DNA of 64,000 nucleotides from contig NZ_JAIFAG010000001.1 of assembly GCF_020012125.1 (NCBI RefSeq), positions 3,100,001 to 3,164,000 on the forward strand, read 5' to 3'. The stretch is from Hymenobacter psoromatis (GTDB taxonomy: Bacteria; Bacteroidota; Bacteroidia; Cytophagales; Hymenobacteraceae). Below, piece by piece: positions 54,115-61,974 of this stretch. How positions within the stretch are numbered: the stretch's first letter is position 1; every line of letters begins with the position of its first letter. The notes under the pieces were generated by a model. It was not told the DNA's origin and did no database searches. It saw only the letters and a list, made by a program, of their open reading frames with translations. Position numbers and translations under genes: made by a program.

Positions 54115-54642
54115 CTAGTAGTTGCTGGCGGCCGTGCTCCGCACCAGCCGGGCCGTTACCAGTAGCTGGCCCACGTGGCGAGTGGTGTGCTCGGCGGCGT
54201 GCACCAGCAGGCCAATAACCGTGCTCGGCAGCTGCGCTCGCCCTACCCCCCGCCAGTCGGGCAGGCTGGCTTCGGGTGTGTTTTGCAGCTGCATTAATGC
54301 CTTATCCACCTGCTGGTCAAAGGCCCGCAGCAACTCCTGCGCCGCGCCGGGGTGGGTAGGCGGCTGGCCCTCGGCGGCCAGGTAGGCCAGTTGGGTTTCG
54401 CTGAGCGCTTGACCGCGGGCGTAGGTAAAAGTGCGGTCGAGCACGCCCGCCAGGTGGCGCAGGTGGAAGCCCACCGACGCCAGGCCCAGCGGGCGCGCAG
54501 CCAACTTGTCGGCCGGAAAGCCGGCCATAATATCCGCTACTTCGGCGCGGGCTTGCAGTAGGGCGTGGGCCACCGGCTGCAACAGCGGCGGCACGGCGGG
54601 CAGCGGGCCGCGCAGCCAGACTTCGGGTAGGGTTTTAGGCAT
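54115..54642 (-). CDS. DinB family protein (putative metal-dependent hydrolase/thiol transferase)
   Basis: A 175-residue four-helix DinB-like protein. Three metal-binding histidines are suggested: His in VGFHLRHLAGVLDR and the pair in HAAEHTTRHVGQLL. Related proteins include mycothiol- and bacillithiol-dependent transferases. Substrate unknown. It is 18 nt after the preceding secreted-protein gene on the same strand. Confidence 0.85.
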   Translation of the reverse strand: MPKTLPEVWLRGPLPAVPPLLQPVAHALLQARAEVADIMAGFPADKLAARPLGLASVGFHLRHLAGVLDRTFTYARGQALSETQLAYLAAEGQPPTHPGAAQELLRAFDQQVDKALMQLQNTPEASLPDWRGVGRAQLPSTVIGLLVHAAEHTTRHVGQLLVTARLVRSTAASNY

Positions 54643-54660
54643 GGCAAGCGGGCGGCGCGA

Positions 54661-55206
54661 CTACTCGGGCAGACGCAGGAAGTTAAAATAATAATTGCGC
54701 GGCGGGTTGGTGATACCCACACTGTAGAGAGTCAAGCGCAAATAGTCACCGCGTACCCACTCTGCCATTCGGTAGGGCTTATGGCGGACGCGGCCATTTT
54801 GTTGGGCGTATTGGGTTAGCTGCAAGCGTACTAGCTGGTGCTGCTGGTACAGCTCGGCCAGCAGCAACTGACCACTGGTGGCGTAGTAGTTTATCTTGGT
54901 TACGTCGGCCCCGTGGGTTTTGTGCTTGGTTATTTCCTCCTTAACCAGCCTGAAGGCATTTGCTTCCAACCCATCTGCCAAAGACCGGCTCCGGGCGAGG
55001 CTTATGGTGCGGCGGCTGGTGCCGCCCAGCGCCACAAAAGAGGTTCGCGACTGCGCGATACTGGCCCCTACAAACGCCCGCACCCGCGCCGCCCGCTGCC
55101 ACAAGGAGTCGTACTCGACCTGGTAGGTGCTGGGCACCTCCTGGGCGTGGGCCAGCAGTGGCCCGGCCAATAGTAGGCTTAGCAGCCATAGTAAACGATT
55201 ATGCAT
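54661..55206 (-). CDS. Secreted hypothetical protein, 181 aa
   Basis: Signal peptide MHNRLLWLLSLLLAGPLLAH with cleavage near AHAQ. The mature region is helical and basic with a C-terminal NPPRNYYFNFLRLPE. No family recognised. Start ATG 55206 chosen over a longer frame. Likely in one operon with the DinB gene downstream. Confidence 0.7.
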   Translation of the reverse strand: MHNRLLWLLSLLLAGPLLAHAQEVPSTYQVEYDSLWQRAARVRAFVGASIAQSRTSFVALGGTSRRTISLARSRSLADGLEANAFRLVKEEITKHKTHGADVTKINYYATSGQLLLAELYQQHQLVRLQLTQYAQQNGRVRHKPYRMAEWVRGDYLRLTLYSVGITNPPRNYYFNFLRLPE

Positions 55207-55286
55207 GGAAAAAATTAGATTGAGAATTGGCTGACAGGGCAAATATATGGCCGCTTCGAGCGGGCCGGGAGCCTGGGTGGCGGCCT

Positions 55287-55294
55287 TACCTTTG
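55287..55294 (+). promoter_or_regulatory. -7 promoter element for lysA
   Basis: TACCTTTG on the plus strand, 37 nt before the lysA ATG. Confidence 0.55.
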
Positions 55295-55331
55295 CGGGCG
55301 CGGCCCGGCCGCGGCTTTTTGCTGTTTTCGT

Positions 55332-56543
55332 ATGTCTGCTTCGCTCCCTACCCCTGCCCTGCTGGCCGCCGCTGCGCAGTTTGGCACCCCCCTCTACGTG
55401 TACCAGGCCGACGTTATTCGGGCGCAGTACCACAAGCTGACGGCGGCTTTTGAGGGCCACCCCACGCGGTTTTTCTACGCCTGCAAGGCGCTAACCAACG
55501 TGGCCATCCTGAAAATTCTGCTGGCCGAGGGCGCGGGCCTCGACTGTGTGAGTATCAACGAAGTGCGGCTAGGACTGCACGTCGGCTTTCGGCCCGAGAA
55601 TATTTTGTTCACGCCCAACAGCGTGGCGTTCAGCGAGTTGGTAGAAGCCAAAGAATTAGGTGTGAACCTGAACATTGACAACCTGGCCATTCTGGAGCAG
55701 TTCGGGGCCACGTTTGGCGGCTCCTACCCGGTGTGCGTGCGCCTGAACCCGCATATTGAGGCGGGCGGCAACTACAAGATTTCGACCGGCCACATCGACA
55801 GCAAGTTTGGCATCAGCATTCACCAACTGCGGCACCTCGAGCGCGTAGTGAAGGGCACCGGCCTGCACGTGCGCGGCCTGCACATGCACACGGGCTCCGA
55901 AATCAAGGACGTGGGCGTGTTTCTGCGGGCGCTGGATATCTTATTTGATGCCGCCCGCCGCTTCCCCGACCTGGAGTTTCTGGACCTGGGCTCGGGCTTT
56001 AAAGTGCCCTACAAGCCCGGCGACCCCGAAACCGACGTGGCCGCCCTGGGCGAGCAAGTGGCGGCGGCCTTCCGGGAATTTGAGGCCGAATATGGCCGGC
56101 CGCTCGAAGCCTGGTTTGAGCCCGGCAAGTACCTGGTGAGCGAGGCGGGCTACCTGCTGGTGGAGGTTGCGACGGTGAAGCACACCACGGCCACGGTGTT
56201 CGCGGGCGTCAACTCGGGCTTCAACCACCTCATCCGGCCCATGATGTACGAGGCGTACCACTACATCTCGAACCTCACGCGCCCCCAGGGCCCCGAGCGC
56301 CTGTACACGGTAGTCGGCAACATCTGCGAAACCGACACCTTTGCCTGGGACCGCCTGCTGCCCGAAGTGCGCGAGGGCGACGTGCTGGCCTTCCACAACG
56401 CCGGGGCCTACGGCTTCGAGATGAGCAGCTCGTTCAACTCGCGCCTGCGCCCCGCCGAGGTGCTGCTCGACGGCGAGGCTGCCCCGCGCCTCATCCGCCG
56501 CCGCCAAACGTTCGAGGATTTGCTGGCCGGGCAGGAGGGGTAG
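55332..56543 (+). CDS. lysA: Diaminopimelate decarboxylase
   Basis: A 403-residue fold-type III PLP decarboxylase forming lysine from meso-diaminopimelate. PLP lysine is Lys52 in FFYACKALTN; HMHTGSEI, the glycine-rich LDLGSGFKVPY and GNICETDTFAWDR (catalytic Cys) follow. ATG 55332 used; the upstream in-frame extension would contain the promoter. Not linked to other lysine genes. Confidence 0.96.
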   Translation: MSASLPTPALLAAAAQFGTPLYVYQADVIRAQYHKLTAAFEGHPTRFFYACKALTNVAILKILLAEGAGLDCVSINEVRLGLHVGFRPENILFTPNSVAFSELVEAKELGVNLNIDNLAILEQFGATFGGSYPVCVRLNPHIEAGGNYKISTGHIDSKFGISIHQLRHLERVVKGTGLHVRGLHMHTGSEIKDVGVFLRALDILFDAARRFPDLEFLDLGSGFKVPYKPGDPETDVAALGEQVAAAFREFEAEYGRPLEAWFEPGKYLVSEAGYLLVEVATVKHTTATVFAGVNSGFNHLIRPMMYEAYHYISNLTRPQGPERLYTVVGNICETDTFAWDRLLPEVREGDVLAFHNAGAYGFEMSSSFNSRLRPAEVLLDGEAAPRLIRRRQTFEDLLAGQEG

Positions 56544-56556
56544 GACAAGCTGAAGC

Positions 56557-56973
56557 TTAGCCTACCCTCGCCAGCCAGTCGGCGGCTTCGGCTTCATTTT
56601 CAAAATTGCGGTACGTGTGGCCCAACTGGCGGCTGGTCAGGACGAGGCCCGTCATGGCGAGGCGGGCGAATACGTCGTGCGCTACTACCACGGCCCCGTG
56701 GCGGTAGCCGTTTTCGCGCACGGCCTGGGGCAGCCACTCGTTTATCATCCAGCTTTCCTCGGTCGGCGTGAAAGCCTTCATCTGCTGCTGATTGATAAGC
56801 AGCCGGCTCCAGCCGTGGCGCTGCATGGCCTGCCGGGCGTGGGTGAGCAGGGCCTTAAACTCGCCCTCCTGGCGCGGACCAGCGCAGTAGTCGAGGCGCA
56901 GGTAGTGTTCGGGCTCCTCCCAAACGCAGCCAGCGCTGTTTTTGAAGTAAATAGTGCGGGTAGCGGTAGGCAT
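56557..56973 (-). CDS. Hypothetical protein, 138 aa (STAS/SpoIIAA-like fold suspected)
   Basis: No signal peptide. The pattern YLRLDYCAGPRQEGEF, LLINQQQMKAF, then FARLAMTGLVLTSRQ and a final YRNFENEAEAADWL is common to small Bacteroidota proteins with a SpoIIAA-like fold (ending in a -EAxxWL helix). No phosphorylatable Ser motif recognised. Convergent with lysA, 13 nt apart. Confidence 0.75.
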   Translation of the reverse strand: MPTATRTIYFKNSAGCVWEEPEHYLRLDYCAGPRQEGEFKALLTHARQAMQRHGWSRLLINQQQMKAFTPTEESWMINEWLPQAVRENGYRHGAVVVAHDVFARLAMTGLVLTSRQLGHTYRNFENEAEAADWLARVG

Positions 56974-57088
56974 GGCGAGTAGCGGGCAGTCCCTACCCCC
57001 GGCCGGGGCAGGCAGTAGCCGTGGTTAGCCCGCCTTAAACTGCGTAGCCGGGCGCGGGGTTAGCTTGCGGCTCTTTTTTCTGCGTTTC

Positions 57089-57694
57089 ATGAAGCCCCAT
57101 CGCAAGCCTACTGCCCTGCGCAAGCCCACCAACTTTCCGGTCGAAAACGTACTCACTGGCCTCAACGCGCCCCGCCTGCTGGCGCTGGGCACTGACCTGG
57201 AGCAGCTCCACTTCGTAGGCTGCGAGCTGAGCGAAGCCAACCTGGCCGGCCTGCGCTTCGAAGACTGCCTCTTTGAGCGTTGCAACCTGACCACGGCCCG
57301 GCTCGGCGGGGCGGCCCTGCAAAACGTAGCTTTTGCCGATTGCAAGCTGCTGGGCGTGGCTTTTGGGGCGTGCCAAGATATGCTGTTTGGGGTGCATTTC
57401 GACCATTGCCAGCTGCGCTACGCCTCGTTTGGTGGGAAGAAGCTAGCGGGCACGCGCTTCGCGTACTGTTCATTGGCCGAAACCGACTTCACCAACGCCG
57501 ACCTCAGCGGGGCCGCGTTTATGGACTGCGACCTCACGGGCACCATTTTCCACGATACCCGGCTGGTGGGCACCAACTTTACCACCGCCACCGGCTTCAG
57601 CCTCGACCCCGAAGCCAACGACCTGACCGGCGCGCGCTTCGCGCTGGCCGGCCTGCCGGGTTTGCTCGACAAGTACGGGCTGGTAGTGGAGTAG
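57089..57694 (+). CDS. Pentapeptide repeat protein
   Basis: A 201-residue protein of about 20 pentapeptide repeats A(D/N)LxX, forming a right-handed quadrilateral beta-helix (LSEANLAGLRFEDCLFERC, ADLSGAAFMDCDLTGTIF). The repeats are cysteine-rich at position 4 or 5. Similar to QnrB/McbG-like or DUF-type pentapeptide proteins; gyrase protection is not established. ATG 57089 chosen over TTG 57065. Confidence 0.9.
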   Translation: MKPHRKPTALRKPTNFPVENVLTGLNAPRLLALGTDLEQLHFVGCELSEANLAGLRFEDCLFERCNLTTARLGGAALQNVAFADCKLLGVAFGACQDMLFGVHFDHCQLRYASFGGKKLAGTRFAYCSLAETDFTNADLSGAAFMDCDLTGTIFHDTRLVGTNFTTATGFSLDPEANDLTGARFALAGLPGLLDKYGLVVE

Positions 57695-57717
57695 TGGGTA
57701 ATAAATAATGAGCAATG

Positions 57718-57809
57718 AAAGAACGTCATGCTGACGAAGGAAGCATCTCACTCGCGCCGCTGCCCAACGACGCTAGTGCAATGCTTCCCTCGTCAGCATG
57801 ACGTTCTTT
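57718..57809. repeat. 29-bp hairpin, GAACGTCATGCTGACG family
   Basis: Arms 57718-57746 and 57781-57809 pair with one mismatch (AAAGAACGTCATGCTGACGA...). Located after the pentapeptide gene and before the cupin gene, same strand. Confidence 0.88.
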
Positions 57810-57838
57810 GCTGGTAATCCTTATCCCTACCCCCCACC

Positions 57839-58216
57839 ATGCCCCCGATTCCGCCCGCTACCCATTACCGTTGGGACGACATGCCCAAGGATGAGTTGTC
57901 CGACACCATCGCGCGCCGCCTCATCACCGGCGACCAGATGATGCTGGCCCACGTGTACCTCAAGAAGGGTGCCATTGTGCCCAAGCACTCGCATCATAAC
58001 GAGCAGATTACCTACATCTTGGAAGGCGCGCTACGCTTTCATCTGGGCGACGATGGTGGCCAGGAGGTCATCGTGCGCGCCGGCGAGGTGCTGACCATCC
58101 CATCCTGGCTGCCCCACACCGCCGAGGCCCTGGAAGATACCCTCGACGTAGACGTGTTTAGCCCGCCCCGCCAGGATTGGCTCGACGGCAGCGACAGCTA
58201 CCTACGGCAGAAGTGA
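57839..58216 (+). CDS. Cupin domain protein
   Basis: A 125-residue single cupin barrel. The metal-binding histidines are in PKHSHHNEQITYILEG (first cupin motif, HxHxxxE) and PSWLPHTAEA (second motif His). Such proteins may be metal-dependent isomerases or sensors; substrate unknown. Confidence 0.9.
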   Translation: MPPIPPATHYRWDDMPKDELSDTIARRLITGDQMMLAHVYLKKGAIVPKHSHHNEQITYILEGALRFHLGDDGGQEVIVRAGEVLTIPSWLPHTAEALEDTLDVDVFSPPRQDWLDGSDSYLRQK

Positions 58217-58230
58217 AATTGGTGAGGTTG

Positions 58231-58368
58231 TGGGTAAAAGAGCCTCATGCTCATCTGGCGTCCGCTTGTCGAAGCATCTCGCTCGTATCGTTCAACGATT
58301 GATTCTACTGTCCCGCGCGCGATGCTTCGACAAGCGGACGCCAGATGAGCATGACGTTCTTTTACCCA
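58231..58368. repeat. 48-bp inverted repeat, longest in the window
   Basis: Arms 58231-58278 and 58321-58368 pair over 48 bp with two mismatches. The ends hold TGGGTAAAAGA and AGCATGACG; the 42-nt middle has CGTATCGTTCAACGATTGA. It fills the gap between cupin and SDR genes. Confidence 0.88.
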
Positions 58369-58405
58369 CCAATCATTACTTCCCTACCCCCTCACTAATT
58401 CACCA

Positions 58406-59197
58406 ATGGACCTCGGACTAACCGGAAAAGTAGCCCTTGTGGCCGCCGCCAGCAAGGGGCTGGGGCGCGCCGTAGCCGAAGAGCTGGCCGCCGAAGGCGC
58501 ACACCTGGTGCTGTGCGCCCGCCACGACGATACCTTGCAGCAGACCTGCGCGGCTATTCGCGCGGCTACCGGCGCGCGGGTGCTGGGCGTAGTCGCCGAT
58601 GTAGCCAACCCCACCGATGTGGCCCGGCTGGTACAGGCCGCCCTGGCTGAGTTTGGGCAAATTGATATACTAGTAACGAACGCGGGCGGGCCGCCGGCGG
58701 GCACCTTTGCCCAGCACGATGCCGCCGCCTGGGACGCCGCTACCCGCCTGCTGCTCACCAGCGTAGTAGAATTGACCCGCGCCGTACTGCCCGGCATGCA
58801 GGCCCGCGGTTGGGGTAGGATTCTCAATATCACCTCCATTGCCGTGAAACAGCCCATAGCGGGCCTATTGCTCTCCAACAGCATGCGAGCGGCTGTGACG
58901 GGCATGGCCCGCACCCTGGCCAACGAGGTAGCGGCCAGTGGCATCACGGTCAACTGCATCTTGCCCGGCTACACCCGCACCGAGCGCGTGGAGCACCTGG
59001 CCGATGCCGCCGCCACCCGCGAGGGCATCTCGGCCGAGCAGGCTACCGAGCGCTGGACCAGCGAGATACCCATGCGCCGGCTGGGCGAGCCGCGCGAATT
59101 TGCCGCGCTGGCGGCGTTTCTGTGCTCTGAGCGGGCCAGCTACATCACCGGCACCTCCACGGCCGTGGATGGCGGCTGGCTGCGCGGACTTTTTTAG
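58406..59197 (+). CDS. SDR family oxidoreductase lacking the usual Tyr-Lys pair
   Basis: A 263-residue Rossmann SDR. Cofactor loop ASKGLGRAV and NAGGPPAGT are normal and Ser144 sits at the usual place (NITSIAVKQP), but the expected YxxxK reads SNSMR (Ser157 to Arg161). A subgroup of FabG-like proteins has this change, so it may catalyse an unusual reaction or none. The C-terminal GTSTAVDGGW is typical. Precedes an FMN reductase gene. Confidence 0.85.
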   Translation: MDLGLTGKVALVAAASKGLGRAVAEELAAEGAHLVLCARHDDTLQQTCAAIRAATGARVLGVVADVANPTDVARLVQAALAEFGQIDILVTNAGGPPAGTFAQHDAAAWDAATRLLLTSVVELTRAVLPGMQARGWGRILNITSIAVKQPIAGLLLSNSMRAAVTGMARTLANEVAASGITVNCILPGYTRTERVEHLADAAATREGISAEQATERWTSEIPMRRLGEPREFAALAAFLCSERASYITGTSTAVDGGWLRGLF

Positions 59198-59221
59198 GAG
59201 TTGCTGGTTACTAGCTAACCA

Positions 59222-59265
59222 AGCCTGTCCTTGCTTGATGCGCAACATGCTCGCAAGGACAGGCT
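59222..59265. repeat. 13-bp inverted repeat related to the element at 37669
   Basis: AGCCTGTCCTTGC (59222-59234) and GCAAGGACAGGCT (59253-59265) enclose TTGATGCGCAACATGCTC, which on the other strand is shared with the btuF-btuC gap element. Confidence 0.75.
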
Positions 59266-59300
59266 CTCTTAAATGTAGCATACTCTTACCTATCAATCAA

Positions 59301-59828
59301 TTGATTACCCTCCTCGTTGGCACCAACCGCCCGCAGTCCCGCGCCCGTATCGTGGCCAATTTTTACGCTACCCTGCTCACGGAACTGGGCGCGGCGTATC
59401 AAATTATGGATTTGACGGAGCTGCCGGAAGATTTTCTCAACGTGGCGCTCTATCACAACGCCGGGCGGCACGACAATTTTAACGCTTTCATCGCCCCGCT
59501 CAACCAGTCGGATAAGCTCGTCGTTATCGCGCCCGAGTACAATTGTTCCATTCCCGGCGCGCTCAAGTCGTTTATCGACGCCCTACCCTACCCCGGCGGC
59601 ATCAGGGGCAAAAAAGCGGCCCTCATCAGCCTGAGCAGCGGCAGCATGGGCGGCGCGCTGGCCCTGAGCCACCTCACCGATATTCTGTTTTACCTGGGCA
59701 CCAGCGTGTTGCCGCAGCGCGTGCGCCTGCCCGGCATCAGCCAGCACCTCTCGGCCGAGGGCAAGCTGAGCAGTCCGCTTTTTGAGCAACTGCTGCGCGA
59801 GCAGGCCGAAGCGCTGCTGGCCTGGTGA
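59301..59828 (+). CDS. NADPH-dependent FMN reductase
   Basis: A 175-residue flavodoxin-like reductase. GTNRPQSRARIVANFY binds the FMN phosphate (residues about 7-22) and PEYNCSIPGALKSFIDAL is the typical second loop. I start at TTG 59301 because the next in-frame ATG would remove the first strand; start uncertain. Likely electron donor to quinone, chromate or other acceptors. Confidence 0.88.
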   Translation: MITLLVGTNRPQSRARIVANFYATLLTELGAAYQIMDLTELPEDFLNVALYHNAGRHDNFNAFIAPLNQSDKLVVIAPEYNCSIPGALKSFIDALPYPGGIRGKKAALISLSSGSMGGALALSHLTDILFYLGTSVLPQRVRLPGISQHLSAEGKLSSPLFEQLLREQAEALLAW

Positions 59829-59896
59829 TTTATGCGGTTGAATAGTTGAGTGATTAGGGGTCAATCAATGGACGAAATTTTAACTGAAACCCATCT

Positions 59897-60796
59897 ATGA
59901 AACCTACCTCGCTCGAAGACCTGTACGCCAAGTTTACACCCGTGGCCGGCGAGACTCCGGCCGATATGCAGCGCGAGCTGGGCCAGTTTGATGTCTTCAG
60001 CCTAGGCAACCTGCGGCCCGGCCGGCACCACCGCCCACCGACGCCCTTCAACCGGCAGGCGTTTTATAAAATTAGCCTTTCGCACGGCGAAGGCCGCTTC
60101 GAGTTTGCCGACCACGCCGTGGAGGTCGGGCCGGATACACTGTTTCTGGCCACGCCCCGCACGGCCTACCGTTGGACGGTGCACGGCGAGGCACTCACGG
60201 GCTATTTCTGCATCTTCACCGAGGAATTTTTGCTACCCGCCAAGGGCGGGATGCGCGTGGAGGAGCTACCCGTTTTCCGGGCCGGAGCACAGCCGGCCAT
60301 TCGGATATCAGAGGCCGAATGCGCCGCCGCGGAGGCTATTTTTGAGAAGATGATACGCGAAATGGCCACTGGCTACGCCTATAAATACGACCTGTTGCGT
60401 ATCTACTTGCTGGGGTTGATTCACTTCGCGCAGAAGCTCCAGCCGGCTCCGGCCGCGGCCCTACCCCCCGCCGCGACCAGGGTAGCCGACCAGTTTGCCA
60501 AACTGCTGGAGCGGCAGTTTCCGCCGCAAGGCCCGCGCCTGCGCACGGCCAAAGACTACGCCGACCAGCTGGCCGTGCACGTCGTGCACCTCAACCGGGT
60601 GCTAAAGGAAGTTACCGGTCAGACCACTACCGCCCTGATTGCGAGCCGTATAACGCAGGAAGCCAAGCTGCTGCTCAAGCAAACTAATCAGAGCGTTTCG
60701 GAAGTGGCCGACCAGCTGGGGTTTACCGACGTGGCGCATTTCTGCACGTTTTTCAAGCGCCAAAGCGGCCTCACGCCGAGCAATTTCCGACGGTAG
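59897..60796 (+). CDS. AraC family transcriptional regulator
   Basis: A 299-residue regulator with a cupin-like sensor (FKIS...HGEGRFEFADHAVEVGP region, read in parts) and a C-terminal double helix-turn-helix (about residues 200-299) ending SEVADQLGFTDVAHFCTFFKRQSGLTPSNFRR, the AraC signature read in parts. It probably controls the SDR gene 139 nt downstream through paired repeats in the gap. Confidence 0.93.
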   Translation: MKPTSLEDLYAKFTPVAGETPADMQRELGQFDVFSLGNLRPGRHHRPPTPFNRQAFYKISLSHGEGRFEFADHAVEVGPDTLFLATPRTAYRWTVHGEALTGYFCIFTEEFLLPAKGGMRVEELPVFRAGAQPAIRISEAECAAAEAIFEKMIREMATGYAYKYDLLRIYLLGLIHFAQKLQPAPAAALPPAATRVADQFAKLLERQFPPQGPRLRTAKDYADQLAVHVVHLNRVLKEVTGQTTTALIASRITQEAKLLLKQTNQSVSEVADQLGFTDVAHFCTFFKRQSGLTPSNFRR

Positions 60797-60804
60797 GCCC
60801 GATT

Positions 60805-60841
60805 GTTTAGCTGGCGCAGTAACTGGTTTAGCTGGCGCAGT
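60805..60841 (+). promoter_or_regulatory. Two 16-bp direct repeats, likely AraC-family operator
   Basis: GTTTAGCTGGCGCAGT occurs at 60805-60820 and again at 60826-60841, identical, separated by AACTG, giving a 21-bp period (two helical turns). This is the geometry of AraC half-sites. It lies just upstream of a -7-like element for the SDR gene. Confidence 0.75.
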
Positions 60842-60862
60842 GGTGCGGCAGGCCGCTAGCCG

Positions 60863-60870
60863 GACCTTTG
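60863..60870 (+). promoter_or_regulatory. Probable -7 element of the AraC-controlled SDR gene
   Basis: GACCTTTG, one base off TAnnTTTG, 22 bp after the second direct repeat and 65 nt before the ATG at 60936. The weak match fits a promoter needing activation. Confidence 0.5.
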
Positions 60871-60935
60871 CGGGGTAGTATCGAAGGCGCGCCGCCAACG
60901 CCCGCGCTTGTTAATTACCCTCTAAATAGTTCACT

Positions 60936-61823
60936 ATGAAGGTTTTCGTAACCGGGGCCAGCGGCTTTATTGGCTCGGCCCTTATCCCCGAATTACTAAA
61001 AGCGGGCCACCAAGTGCTCGGCCTGGCCCGCTCGGAGGAGTCGGCCAAGAAGTTAACGGAGGCCGGGGCCGAAGTCCACCGTGGCGCGCTCGACGACCTC
61101 GACAGCCTGACGAGCGGGGCCAAAGCGGCCGATGCAGTAATTCACCTGGGTTTCATCCATGATTTCACCATCTTTGCCGCTGCCTCTGAAACCGACCGGC
61201 GGGCCATTGAGGCGCTGGGCGACGCCCTGGCCGGCACCAACCGCCCCCTCGTGACTACTTCGGGCGTGATGGGCCTGAATGCGCCCGACCGCCTCGCCAC
61301 GGAGCAGGATAAGCACCTGCCAGTTTCACCCCGCGTAACCGACACAACTACCCAGGCGCAGGTGGCGAAGGGCGTGCGAGCCTCGGTGGTGCGCCTCGCC
61401 CCTCTAGTGCACGATGCCAGCTACTGCGGCTTCGTGGACCTGTTTGCCCAAGCCGCCCGCCGCACGGGCACCGTCGTGTACGTGGGCGACGGGAATAACC
61501 GCTGGTCCGCCCTACACCGGCTTGATGCCGCCCGCCTCTTCCACCTGGTACTGGAGCAGGGGGTAGCCGGGGCCAGCTACCACGGCGTAGCCGAAGAAGG
61601 CATTCCCGTGCGCGAGATTATGACGGCCGTCGGCCAGGAGTTAAACCTACCCGTGGCATCTAAATCGCCCGAAGAAGCCCCGCAGTTTCTGGGCCCGATA
61701 GCTGGCTTCGTGGCGATGGATGCCCCGTCGTCGAGCGCGCTCACCCAGCAGCAGCTCGGCTGGCACCCCACGCAGCCGGGCCTGCTGGCTGATATCAAGC
61801 AGGGTCAGTATCTCCAGGGGTGA
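60936..61823 (+). CDS. SDR family NAD-dependent epimerase/dehydratase-like protein
   Basis: A 295-residue atypical SDR with NADP loop TGASGFIGSALI at residues 6-17 and a C-terminal KSPEEAPQFLGPIAGF region. Resembles the NmrA/NAD-dependent epimerase proteins often found next to AraC-type regulators. Substrate unknown. Probably controlled by the upstream AraC gene via the direct repeats. Confidence 0.85.
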   Translation: MKVFVTGASGFIGSALIPELLKAGHQVLGLARSEESAKKLTEAGAEVHRGALDDLDSLTSGAKAADAVIHLGFIHDFTIFAAASETDRRAIEALGDALAGTNRPLVTTSGVMGLNAPDRLATEQDKHLPVSPRVTDTTTQAQVAKGVRASVVRLAPLVHDASYCGFVDLFAQAARRTGTVVYVGDGNNRWSALHRLDAARLFHLVLEQGVAGASYHGVAEEGIPVREIMTAVGQELNLPVASKSPEEAPQFLGPIAGFVAMDAPSSSALTQQQLGWHPTQPGLLADIKQGQYLQG

Positions 61824-61868
61824 GCTGGCGAATATAGTCTAAGGCTCAAAGACTTACCCAAAAGACGT

Positions 61869-61960
61869 TTGGCATGGCGAGCAACGCGCAGCAATCGCAC
61901 CAGAACGATACTCAAACCGCTCATTCTGGTGCGATTGCTGCGCGTTGCTCGCCATGCCAA
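61869..61960. repeat. 37-bp perfect inverted repeat (GGCATGGCGAGCAACGCG type)
   Basis: Arms 61869-61905 and 61924-61960 are exact reverse complements, containing GCGAGCAACGCGCAGCAATC. Related to the 37669 and 59222 elements. Lies between convergent SDR and PepSY genes. Confidence 0.88.
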
Positions 61961-61974
61961 TTGCCTACCCCCTC

